Translations under genes and position numbers: made by a program
In this document: in pieces, positions 49,251 through 61,390 of the stretch
Layout of the letters: the number at the start of each line of letters is the position of its first letter
Numbering within the stretch: position 1 is the first letter of the stretch
The notes under the pieces: generated by a model
What the model was told of the DNA's origin: nothing
The model's input: the letters and a program-made list of their open reading frames with translations, nothing else
The model's database searches: none
Origin: Burhinus oedicnemus
Taxonomy: Eukaryota; Chordata; Aves; Charadriiformes; Burhinidae
Direction of reading: 5' to 3'
Assembly (NCBI GenBank): GCA_008921705.1
Contig: VFFE01007859.1
Span: 1,686,613 to 1,750,612 of the forward strand
DNA length: 64,000 bases

Positions 49251-52200
49251 TCTGATGCTACACATTGGATTTCTTTTTAAAATTTGTTTTTAGTGGATAA
49301 GGTCAGTGCCAAACTGAAGTCTTATCTCCTGGAAGATTGAATTCTGGTCTTTGCTGCATCGCACTGAATTTGATGTCTGCATTTTCTACTCCCAGTGTAT
49401 AACAGTGAATTTAAGACACTACAGTGGGATGAGATTTTGGGGATATAGGAAAGTTAATGAAGCCAGAATTTGCTCTATGCTGACATCAGCATATATAGAG
49501 CAACAGACAATTCATAACTCAAGTTCTCACATTATTAATAAGTAATTGAAAGTTATCTTAAATAAAAACTCGGTATCTATAAGCCAAAATGAAAAAGGTA
49601 ACAGGGGTCAAAATGCATAATATGACTCAGTAGTTTGATATTATATTCTACAGTAATATTAGTATAAATCTCTCTTGTGAAAAAGGAAAACACTTTTTCT
49701 TGGAATTCACTTGCATACAAGTGGGATGTCATAGTGCTACTAAAAGCTGAATTTGGAAATGATTTCATCAGATCAGTGCTAGTAGAAGTCAGACAGTATT
49801 ATATTGAAATTCTGCCGATATTTTTAAGAGGCAAAAATTTAGTGCCTTTGATGCTTTGTTCACAAACACTGCTATAATTATGCTTGAAGAAACAATAAAA
49901 CCATGTAAGGTGAAATACTTGCAAGAGAAAATTCTTGCAGGGGCTATGCTGAAAGATACTTTGGTAATCAGTAAACAACAGAGATGATCAATAACAACTT
50001 TTTCTCATTTTTTTCCCCTATGAAATAATAGTTATTTCTATAATTACTTATATACTGCCTGAGCATGACCTGGCACTTTCTCAGAGGCATGAATGGAATA
50101 CCGGAACGTATTGTCCACTGTAATTGAATTCTTGCCACTCATTGCACCACCTTGTCTAGCATAAATGTACAACCACACTTATTTATGATGTGTGAGCCAC
50201 ACAAGACTCCACTGGGCTCCAGGGCAGAAGATGAAGAAACAAATAGTCAGTGTCGTATTGTATAACATTACGAAAATCATTCAGATGCTATAAAAAAGAA
50301 CTGAAATGAATCCTTTGCAGCCTGATTCAGAAATTACTTCCATCATTCTCAAATAGCTGCAAGATTTTACAATTACAGGCTGCTTTCTTGAGTAAATAAA
50401 GAAACTAAAGAATGAAAGACTCACATATACTGAAAAATCCCTGGTTCTACCTTTATTATAGTTTCCATTAACTGCAAATGAGTGAATTTTGGTTCAATAA
50501 CTGCTATTCTTGTCTATCAGTAGGAACCATAACTGTTTATTGCAATGCTCATTGTTTCTAAAGACAGTCAAACCAGGAATATTCTGCCTGTTTGGAACTT
50601 TCTGGAATGTAGGTGTCTGGATTTCATGCATTGAAAATCTCTTCTGCTTATCTTTTACTAATGGCAGTTTGAAAAATGTGGTAGATGCTAAAATAGCTTC
50701 TGAGATACATTATAATACAGGGGTTATAATGAAATAAGCAGAAGCCATTATCAGAATGACTAGAGATTTGAATTTCTCAGGCCAGACATCCATTAGTCTA
50801 TAGGACGTTGCTGCTACAAATTTAGCCTTAATTCCTGTCCCGAGAGAGGCTGTAACCAAGGAAGACCCTGTAGAAATACACACTTCTCATGAAACTCAAA
50901 ACTTCTTTGTTCCACAAGGGATATTTACTTTATTGCTATCATTACTCTCTAATTGCTAAACTACTTTAAAGTGGCTGTAGAGTATTTGCAAGGCTTTTTG
51001 TTTTTTTTTTTTTTTTTGATAATTGCTCTCAATAAAGAGTGTTTCTTTAGAACATTCTTGCAGTCGTACTGAGTCTGTCACACTGCTAACGCAGGGAATC
51101 TCTTGGTATGTGGTTCTTGCCATTACTATTTCCCAGCTTCCAGGAAAGCCCCAAGCCCTGTGTAGTCAGTCTATGAACTACTGTGGCTTCTGAAGCTGCT
51201 TTTATCTGTGTGCTGTTCAGGCTTCCTTCTTTGCCTTTAAGAAAAACACCGTATTTGTTTCCTGCTTTGGTGGCTGCATATGCCAACAGGAGCCTCAAAA
51301 TACCTCTTGCAGGTTCTGTCTGGTGAAGTCAATGTATAAAAGTACAAAACTAAATGAAGATCAAATGAATATAACACCCACGTTCAAGAATATACAAGTA
51401 GCTTCCTGACTTCAGCTCACAAATGTTGCCTGATTAATTTTTAAAGTGGTCTTGCTTGGGCCTGCTGGCTTTTCTAGAAAATTAAATATTAAGTGCTTGC
51501 GAATCCTCTTATCCTGGCACCTCTATTTTCTCATCTTGCTTTGGTTAGTGCCTTCTGAGATCTTCCAAATGAAAGCTGTAGGCTGAATAGGCCTTCATGC
51601 CATTTCATCTGGGATTATGAGGGGCTTGTTGCCATTTTGTCCAATTTTATAACCTTAAATGCCAGTGTCAACACCTTAGTTTGGTGCAGTTTCCCAGCAT
51701 ACATGCATACACTAGCAGGTATTTATGAAATAATGGCAGTTCACAAATGTCTGAGCTATCAGCTGAGATCATCTTGTTGTCTATTTTATCTTCTGTCTCC
51801 CTACTTCCTTCACACCACCATGTATTACTCTTACAAAAATGCTGACCAAAAAAGACTGTTTTTTTCTCATCTGTGCTATGTATCTGCTGGCTGCATTTGC
51901 AAAATTTTTGTTTCTCCTGGGCATTTTCTTGGCTTATTTTCATTTTGACAGTGTATGCAACTGTGTGTGTTGCTTTTGCTGTGCTACTGCTTTGAACTCT
52001 GTCTGCCTTATTGCCTCAGGTCCCTTTTTTACATTTTTTTTAGTATTTTGGATACCGTCTCATGCAAAAGTGTTGTCATTTGTGATAAGCCTCATTCTGT
52101 TAGATAATTTCTTTCGACTGGTAAATTTTACTTTGTTTTATCAAGGGTTGATTCTAATAATTGTAACTATTCTTTCTCTGTTTTGTATTCTTACTGATGC

Positions 52201-55200
52201 AAATTACAATCTTATTTTTATTAGGAATTTATATAGTGTCTGCAAATTGCAATACTGTCTTTTTTAGCTCAGGAGAGGTTGCATGTGTGGTATCATATGC
52301 CACATGATTTGCCAATTCTCCTTTGGCCTTCCATTTGTACCCTTTTTTTTCTTTTTCTCTCAGGTTTTATGTTACATCTATTAATTTCATAGTAATTCTT
52401 TTCTCCATTACTTGTCTGAAAACTCTTGAGCGCATCAGGTGCCTCAGAACCAGCAGTTACGGGACATCAGGCTCTCCTGATCACTTTCCGTTCTGTTGAG
52501 GATGACTGCTTACAATTAAAGACTCTAGTCTGGCCAAATTTGTGTTACTGTTGTCTTCCAAATTCCCCAGGTTTCAGTGCTGGTGGAACTTTCAACAGCA
52601 AAATCCTTCCAGTGCTCTTTGACATTTTCCTTGTGAATATGTCTGTTGTGGGGTAGAATCCAGTTACTTGCTGTTTCTGGTGTTTCCAAGAAATCTGCCT
52701 GATGCTGTGGCCTCCCTAGTTGTATCTCTACTGAAGCTTGTTTGCTGGCCTTCCATGGCATAGGCTGCATCCCTACAGCTAAACTTGCTCGTCCTCCTAC
52801 AAGAGGGAGCCTTGTCTAGGGTCCATCTAGTGCTGTCCCCCAAACTGACCAGGTTTTGGCAGAGGTAATATCAAACCAGGATGCATGCTAACAGTAAAAC
52901 AGGTTGGATAGTTATGGACCAGTGCTTGAGTCTGTTCCATCATCCTATTTGTTTTACTAGGCTAGAAGTAGTGTCAATAATGTGTTGAAACTATATATAC
53001 AGGAAGTTCAACTGTTAAAATATTCAGTTCCTGGGGAGAAGTAGCTGATTTGCTCTCAGGAGCTGAAATAAGTGTTGCCTCAGTTTATAGTCCCAAATAT
53101 CAAGCAGTTAGGCATTCCCCAGGACAGAGGGAATCCCACATTCAGCTCTCTTTTAAGCCTTACTTGGAGCAAAGGTTTGAGCTTTGATCTCGTATCTCTG
53201 AACCCTTAGGCTTGCCGAGTCAGTCTGTCTCTATCTGTAGGCCAATGAATATTTAATTATTGAAAAGTGGAATAGTGGTTACAGAACACATTACGGTGTA
53301 TGGTTGCAGTCTTCCAGCTGAAACAGAATTATTTCAGTGGGTCTAATTTCAACACCTGAATTCTTTGCTAATTTATCTGAAACAATCTAATTCACTGAGT
53401 ACTAATGGTGTATAGTAATTGAAAGAAGGGAAAGGGTTGTCAACACTGTGTGCTAGGGTAAACTGAAGGTATCTTGCCTTCCAATTTGGCTTGTTTATGA
53501 AGAATTCAAAAATAAATGCTTCTGACATGTTTCTCTTCTGCATTGCTCTGGAACATCATGTGCCTTTGGCAGTTTGCTGTTCTGGTCTAAGTATTTCCAT
53601 TGCTTTTGCAGCTTTAATCCTTTAAGAAAATTTAATTTCAGCTGGCTTTTTAGATTGTTCAAGAAGACATCCTTTAATTAGTATGAGTGAACTGGACTTC
53701 CCTGTGCATTTGTGTGATTTATAATTAGCATTCTCGGTTTTTGTTGAGCTGCAATAGTACTCTACATTCTTTCTATTCAGTTTTGCTTGTGATAGTTTTT
53801 CCTTCTGTTCTTTCAAAGTTATTCTCATTTGTGTTCTTCTGGAAAAATACAGTAATTATACCCTTATGAATCACAACCTCTGCCCTGTTAATTACAATTA
53901 AGGGAATCCATACATTATTATATTTAGATTTCTATATAAATCAAGACAAGAAGAAACAATGTGGTTTTTAGAAGCTGACATTATTTCCTCATCTCCACAT
54001 TCTTTATTATACTGCTTATGTCTGCAAAATTCAAGAATCAGATGGAAACTAGAAATATCCAATTCGTAACCTCCTATTCAACCTTCATGCTTTTAAATAG
54101 GAGAACCTTTTTAAAAAGAATGCACAGTTGTTTCTTTTTTTTCTACCATACTTTTAGTTTGTCCTCTATGAAGTATTCTGTGCAATAATAATAAGATGAC
54201 CTGCTCTTCTGTGTTCCAGGAACTAGCTTGGAAGTTCACATAGTGAAAATTGTACCTTCAGCTATGTAGGGCTAGAAATAAATCTCTGTGCACATGTGAA
54301 AAACAAAACAAATCAAAAACCCACAAAAACTTTATATCCCTGTTGAACTAGAGGAGATGAACTGATGGAGCACTAGCTTGCCTATTTTTGTTTGCCTTTT
54401 TTTGCAGGATTGTTCTCTGGTTTACTTCTCTTTCTGTGTTAGGATTAAAGGAATTACAAGATAGTTCAGGAACGTACAGACCTTAAAATTTCTGTCCTTT
54501 ACAGGAAGCAATCGTCCTTGGTGATCAGTTGCCTCCAGCAGTGAATCAGAGCTGCTTCAGGGGGTGAAGGAGTTAGTGTTGTTTCCCCTTCTAGCTGTGA
54601 GCCTGCACCTTTCTCAGAGCTAGGCCAGGGTGAGCAGATGGCCCCATAGCTCAGTGGCAGCTTTGCTCGCTTCTCCCTTCCCTTGAGTGTTTGAGAGAGT
54701 TTTCTTTCCCCTCTTTCATTCTCTCTTCTCCATCATGCACAGCAGGGGATGAGCCAAGGATGCAGGAACTGCCCTTCTCTGTTCAGCTGGAAAGCAGTGT
54801 TGCTGCTGGTGGTGTTACCCTGCTCACAAGCTACAGGAGGGACAAAGAACTGGCCAAACAAAGCAAATAAGAGGGCAAGGAAAAATAATGAAGCAGTCTG
54901 GAGGAGAGATTTGACAGGGAGATGAAGCACAGGAGTAGCTGCTGTGAAGGCAGTTTTCCTCACCTATAGAGATGGTCTTGCTGCTATCCTGCTAAATGCA
55001 ATGAAGACTGTATTTAATGCTTGCTGCTCCGATGTGTGGCTTCAAAAGTCATATCCTACTTTACTGACTTTTCAACTGTGCCTTGCAGATTAGTGGAGGA
55101 GCACACTGCAGCGTCTTGGAGACCTTTATTCTTGTGTTTCAGGTATTGAGAGCCTAAAGAATTGACCAGTCCCCCTGGCTAGAATTGATTGACTGAGGGA

Positions 55201-57563
55201 TGGACTGTAGTTTTCCAACAGCACTGACATCACTATTACTTAAGACAAACATAAAGAATACATTCTATTGAAAATATAAAAATAATAGGATAGGTTCTGT
55301 CTTTAGAGACAAATGCTCAAACATATGCAACTGCCCCACGACTGATAGCTACCTCTTAAGTGTAACTTCATGTAGTTCTTCCTTTGTTTCCTTCAGCTAA
55401 AAAGCTCTCAGGATATTTGCAGTGTCAGCTGGTACTCAGGAATCAACAGGTCTCATCCTGATGTTGCCTCCGCCCTGAAAAACAGCGCTCATTTCATAAA
55501 AAATATGTTTTGATTTGTCTATTTACTCCCTGGCAATCCAATCAGAGATCCACCCTTCCCATAAATGTGTCCTATAAATCACAAATGTGACATTTAGTCA
55601 TATTGTGTGTTTTTAACTCACTACCAAGTAGGCTTGGTTTGTAATGAGGATTTAGCCAGATGTGGAGCAAGCTCTTTATGAAAGGCAAATTCAACACCTA
55701 ACAGATTTTGGACTAAACTAATTACAGTTTGATATGGCCTGCTGTGAATGAAATTTTTTTCTGCAGTCTGATGGGGTGAGGTTTATATCCCAGTACCAAG
55801 CTCTTTAAACATACAGATTTGAATTTACTCTTGGTATTTAAAGTGTAAAGGCAAAAAAGAACTTCAATTTACTACTAGGTCTCAACAGAGAATCAGGGGT
55901 GACAGTCATTAAACAAGTGTGGGACAATAACATTTTTGGGGATGCTAAAGATACCTTGCAGGTTCTGAGGAGCATCAGGGAAATCTGGCTGCCAAGGTCA
56001 AGAGACTGAATGTGAACTTATTTATATGCTTCGTGCAGTTTCTAGTCCCAGTTTTGTGATCCAGAAGGTAAATAAGAGAAATATTAGTTTATTTTCATTT
56101 TCATTCTTGATAGTCATTAGTTTTAATTCAACTTCTGCATTTCTTCAGTGGTAATTGGACTTGGGGATGCTCATGAGGTAGCTTATTGATTCTGATTATC
56201 CAGTGGATTGGACAGCACAGGAGATACTCATATGACAAAAAACCCAGATATATTCTCATACTGCCAATTTCATAAATAGGGATGACCGACTGGAATGCCA
56301 GAGGAATTGGCTAACTGAACATGCTGGCCTGATCCAGGGCCTGGCTGCATTGCTTCCTTGTCAGCTGGGTTCCCCCCGTGCACTGTTGTACAGATCTGTT
56401 GCACAGTTCTGACTTCTGTGCCTGCTGTTGGGAGCCATATTGAGCATCACTGTGATCACTGTGCAACCAAACTAACTTTGGATATTTTTCCCCAGGGTTC
56501 CCTCCATTTTGCCCTAAAAGATAGCAAAGAAATTAAAATTCTCTTTCTTTTTTTTCTGTTTTCCTCATCCTTTTCCCCTGTGTTCTGAGCTTCTTCATGG
56601 CTGGGAAAATCAGAGATAAATTAATTATGTGTAAATATCGTGTCACAGTTATGTTCAGTAAAATAATGATAATCCACTTCATTAAGCAGTTCGCTTTATA
56701 ATCTCCCAAAAAAAGAGAGAGGGGAAAGAAAAGAAATCCTTGTCTCTCTTTTACAGCCCTCAGTAAGGATTTAATAGCAGATGCTGTAGTGAGGTCTCAG
56801 AATACTAAGTATTAATTGCATTTATGAAATGTACTACAGCATATCTGCTAGATTATTGAGCTATAACTTGTCAAATAAATGCAGCACAATTTGTGATAGC
56901 CATGTTTTAATGGAGTTTATTCCTTTCTAATTTGCAAAATCTAGTCATTCATAAGACATTTCCTTGGCATTGATGTCAAGTAGCTTCATTCCACAGCATT
57001 GGATAAATTAATTTTATTTATGTAAAGACTTACATGCTGCTGGTGAACACAGCATCTGAATGTCTTGGAAACAGTTTGAGTTTGGTTTCAACAGCGCATT
57101 ATCACGGTGGGGATGTGTGAGTGATTTGGTTTTACAGAACAGAAAGCTGGTGTACGTGGATCCTTTGAGAACTCCAGTGTCTGAATGTTACTTATCTGGC
57201 CACAGGACAGGGGTGAAAGCTAAGCCATATCTCTGTTATTGAGGCCAGATCACCAGCACACCTGAGGCTCAGTCCAGCAATGTGGGAGGATCCTTAATGT
57301 TAGGCTGCTGGTGGGGAACATGCATTTTTATGGGACCTTTCCCCTGCTGCAGTGGACCATCACTGCCAATTTCATGCTCTGGGTGCTGCAGGCTATGAGC
57401 CATCAGTTGATCCACAACCAGCTATAGCAGGTGTGTGGGGACACCAACTGGGATTAGAAGCAGCGGCACCAGCCTTTGGGCTCGGGGTGATGAGGTCTCA
57501 GCACGGCAGTGTTAGATGGGAGGCACATGCATATCCTCACTGTGTGAAACTCCTGGTCAAATG
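49251..57563. other. Unique non-coding sequence, 8.3 kb
   Basis: No supported gene or transposon. Poly-T lies at 50999-51017. A 142-codon frame at 51839-52267 is T-rich and hydrophobic by composition. At 54640-54657 there is an 18-base match to the 5' end of a threonine tRNA without the rest of a tRNA. The part 54540-54960 is somewhat richer in G and C. Confidence 0.5.
54640..54657 (+). other. tRNA-Thr-like 5' end, no complete tRNA
   Basis: GGCCCCATAGCTCAGTGG reads like the acceptor strand, D-stem and A box of a vertebrate threonine tRNA. The downstream sequence has no anticodon arm, no GTTCAAATC-type B box and no matching acceptor 3' strand, so it is not a functional tRNA gene. It may be chance or a tRNA fragment. 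Confidence 0.35.
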
Positions 57564-57648
57564 GAAGGTTTCCCTGCCCATGGCAGTGGGATTGGAACCA
57601 GATGATCTTTAAGGTCCCTTCCAACCCAAACCATTCTATGATTCTATG
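57564..57648 (+). mobile_element. CR1 LINE 3' end, plus strand, very short
   Basis: TTTCCCTGCCCATGGCAGTG, GATTGGAACCAGATGATCTT, AAGGTCCCTTCCAACCCAAA and two copies of ATTCTATG (57633-57648) form a well-preserved CR1 3' terminus. Only about 85 bp were inserted. It is similar to the nested young fragment at 15.2 kb, probably the same or a sister subfamily. Confidence 0.92.
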
Positions 57649-60600
57649 AAGTCTGTACCTAAAATCACAGCCCATTAGCTTCTGTGGCAAAAGTCCTCAT
57701 TACTTCATCAAGGATAAGAATAGATTATGAGTCAGTTCTTCAGCTACATTTATACAGGTGATTTGAGTATGTCCAGAAGGTGCTGAGACCTGCTGGCAGG
57801 AAATGACACACTCCCCTAGAACTGAACTACTTCACCCAATAAAGTGAGGTGGTCACATCCATACTTGGCCCAGGCTAACTCCCACAACCTGCCCACTGGA
57901 GATTACTTGGGACGGTGTTATTTACATGGTCAGAAACTAAGGCTAGTGATCCGTCTAACATTTAAATGATGTCAAGTGTAGAATTGCAATGCTTGGAGGC
58001 ACTGTTATAGCTCTAGTTAAATTGATATGGTCAAAGCCTCTGAAACCTTGGTAGAGTGTCTAACTTGTATGGAAAGTTCATGCAGGAGTGGAAGTTCACC
58101 CAGATATTCTTGTTCCAAGATCACTTCACCTCTGTGATAGAAACGACATTAGTCCTCCTTATTACTCACTTGATTGACTGTCACACCTAGAGGTGATCCC
58201 AGCCTCAGGGGAATATTACATTTTTGGGGGGTAAAACATAAAGATAGATTTGACAGTAAGAGTGTCTTTCAGTTTTGCACTGGTAAAAATAAAAGTAAAG
58301 GAAGAAGCAAGGATATATATAAATCTTGACTTTGGTGAATCTCATTTTGGTAGCATCCAAACTGTTCTGTTGCTGCTGGCTGAGTCACACAGTTAAACTA
58401 GCAGAGTTAGAGCTGCAAAATAGGCTGCTCAGTTGAATCAAACAAGAGCTTTATGCAGACGACTTGTGCTTCAGAATGAAGTCTGTAGAAAGCTTGTTGT
58501 GGAAATGTGATCTTGCAAATGCTTTTTACTGTCCCTTTTGATATTCTCAAGTACAGAAAATGTCAGCTTGAGAGAAGAAATGTGCTTGGCAGGGAGTGAT
58601 GTTGGATATATGAAAAAAAATGGATTTGTATTATGGCACTGTATTCCCCTTGGAACATTAATACAAGGAAGTGCAAGCTATTTTATTAAATCATGGACTC
58701 TGGCATGGAATCTGTCAGTTCCCCCAAGATGTTATATTTTTCGCACTGCAAAGTTGCTTGTCACACTCACACATCTCACCTGCAAATAGTGTGCAAGAAA
58801 CAATGAAAAGTAGTTTTCCAGTGACTAGCATGTATTAGGTGTAAACCTCAATCCCCTTGTATCAGCAAGACCCTTTAAGATTAAATTTTAGTTTACTCCA
58901 AACTGCTGTATTTTCTGCGGCTAGCTGATATAATGTGTGTTGGTTAATCCTATAATCTATAGAATACAACACATAATATTACAAGCTATTAATATGCAAT
59001 ATTATAATTATATAATAATTAATTATAATATATTATATGGAAAATTAATTTGCTGCATATTTGTGAGAAATGCTTCTTGAAAAGAATTGAAATTGGAAAA
59101 AAAACCCCAAATGCAAAAAAACAACAAATGATCTACCTGTTGGCACATGCATTTGTTCAGTCATGGATAACCAGGCTGATGTTTCCCTGTGAATGTTTCA
59201 CAGTTGGAAGTTTTGATCTCTGTCAGGAGATGCACACACTCTGTACACTTCAGGTCACTTAGATTTCCTCAGGCAGAGAAAGAGTCCAGGTGTCTAAAAA
59301 TCTCAAGAGATAACTCATAAAAAGTACTTGAGGGACATCAGGACCTGCTGGTTCGTGTTGCAGCCAACTTTTATGTAACATAGTCCCCAGGTTTTCAGTG
59401 ACCCCTCAGCTGTTACTTAGGCCATCAGTTTTTTTAGGACTTCCACGTGCTAAATAACTGAGAGCTAAACTGAAATCTGCATAGAAACATGAAGCATATT
59501 TTGTAGACTACATAGCTGAGTTCTCTGCTTTTCTCTCAGTGCTTTATGATTTCTGGTTTTATTTTTTTAATCCTGACCAAATTACTGCCCTGGTGGACTG
59601 AGTCAGATGTTCAATATTATTATTATTATTATTATTCATGTCTCGAAGGCATAAGTCTTGCTTCCATTTCATATTGGTGAGATAAGCATTTGCAACAAAT
59701 GCTCACATTGCCTAAAGAATGAGATAAATTGTTGAAGGGTACATGTAAGTACAAAATGAAATAAAATAGTTATTTGTGTAACAATGATTTTATAGTTTTT
59801 TCCATTCATTTTGTGATTTTAAGTAAGGTGAAAGGCTTTCCCACTCTTAAAAGCACAAGCAAGGGAAGGAGATCCTTATTTCTTTTGTTCTTTTCTACAC
59901 AGAAAAAGTCTGATGCTTTTGTAACTGATGTCATTTTGGTTTTTGCTCTGATTTTTCTTAGCAGCATTTTCCCTGAGCGCTGATGTGACATAATTTACGT
60001 CGGTATTCATTTTTTGAGATCTTGCCTATCTGTTAAGACCATGTTTCCCCCCTCCTTTCCCACAGACTAATGATAAATGAACTAGATGCTGAAATCTTAT
60101 TTATTTTGGCATACCCAATGGTGAGTTACACTTTTGAAACTGTGCAAATATAGGCTTAGTTTCTGCCCTAAAGACGATCCTTTTTGTTATAGTAAATACA
60201 AGAAAGAGTTGACAGAAAAAGCAGGGTAACCGTCCTTCCACAGTTTTTTTTTTTTGGGGGGACGGTCACTGTGATCAAACAGCACTCTGATCACTCAGAA
60301 CTCTGGGGAAAATTTGGTGCAAGGCTGGTCTTGCTAGTGTCCTTCCACATGGCGTCAGCCACCTAACGTGGAATCTCCAGTCACTTCTCATTTCCCATCT
60401 AGCAAAAAGCCAGGCATCTCTGATCAGTGAACCACAACAGCAGAAAACCTTTGTCTTCCTTTCACTCAGGCAGCATCAATGGTCCTTCAGCCCTCTCTAC
60501 AGAAAGATGCTGTAACACCTGCTCCTCTGGGAACATCCTGTCCCTAGAGGCATGCATTTATCCTTTTCCCTTTCATCTGGACTGCAAACCTATTTAAATC

Positions 60601-61129
60601 CACTAGTTGGGAAGGAAGCCCTGGAGCTGATCTCAATGCCTGGGTATCATTTTCTTAGACCAGTTGCTCTTCCAGGGCTTTGAAAGATCCACATGTTACA
60701 TTGGGCACTGAATTGGGTGACAAGGAGAAGATTTCTGCACTGTGGAAAGATGCTTCACACTAACTCAGTTTCACAGTTGTGTATCTTTAACAGACTTGTA
60801 TGAAGTTATTTCTGATTTACACTGTTACAAGGGAACAATTTCTTTTTGCAGAATGGTTATCTTATTAATTTGTTACACTTCTGGAATTGCAGGTTGTCCT
60901 GAGAGAAATTCTTTTATAAGTCAATATCACATTATTTCCAATATCCCTCTAGAAGTCCCAAACCTATCCTCATCCTGCGAAAAAATAACACCTGTAAGTA
61001 ATTCGTTGTACGTGAGTGCTTTCCTTGAATTCCCCATGTTCACTTATGGTTAAAAAAAAAAACCCCAACATTGATTGCAGAAGAGATTGCTGGACCCAGT
61101 CTTTTATTCTGTATGTTAGATACCTTCTC
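57649..61129. other. Unique non-coding sequence
   Basis: No gene or transposon is recognised. It contains a very AT-rich stretch at 58958-59040 rich in TAATATTA and ATTATAAT palindromes, and an ATT microsatellite. At 60225-60290 a poly-T/poly-G run is flanked by ACCGTCC and GGACGGT in inverted orientation. Confidence 0.55.
59616..59636. repeat. (ATT)7 microsatellite
   Basis: Seven perfect ATT units. Confidence 0.95.
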
Positions 61130-61390
61130 ACACAGAATCACAGAATTGCTGAGGCTGGAAGGCACCTCTGGAGGTCATCTTGTCCTGCCCCATGCTACAG
61201 CAAGTCGCTCAGGGCCATGCCCATTAGGGTTTTGAATATCTCCACAACCTCCTGGGCAATTTGTGCCAGTGTTCAACAATATGCACAGTAAAAAGATCTT
61301 TACTTATGATTAAATGGAATTTCCTGCGTTTAAATGTGTGCCCGTTGCTTCTCGTCCACTCTGCTCTTTGGAGTGACCCTGGTATAGTGA
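61130..61390 (-). mobile_element. CR1 LINE 3' fragment
   Basis: Plus-strand reading CACAGAATCACAGAATTGCT, GGAAGGCACCTCTGGAGGTC, CAAGTCGCTCAGGGCCATGC, then TGGGCAATTTGTGCCAGTGT and GTGTGCCCGTTGCTTCTCGT is the reverse complement of a CR1 3' end plus ORF2 tail. The minus-strand frame holds the TRSNGHTFKRRKFHLIISKD and VEHWHKLPR segments of the tail. It is truncated after about 260 bp and is moderately diverged. Confidence 0.9.

Noticed and set aside
51839..52267. 142-codon frame giving a very hydrophobic, membrane-like protein
   Set aside because: The DNA is T-rich and CT-rich, which produces Phe, Leu, Ile and Cys codons by composition. No conserved motif, no splice context, and it overlaps other chance frames.
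58958..59040. AT-rich palindromic stretch as a replication origin or matrix attachment site
   Set aside because: AT-rich palindromes alone do not identify either in a vertebrate genome; it is explained as low-complexity sequence.
60225..60290. ACCGTCC and GGACGGT inverted around a poly-T/poly-G run, as a transposon end or hairpin terminator
   Set aside because: The stem is only 7 bp with a loop of about 30, there is no matching partner elsewhere, and it is eukaryotic DNA.
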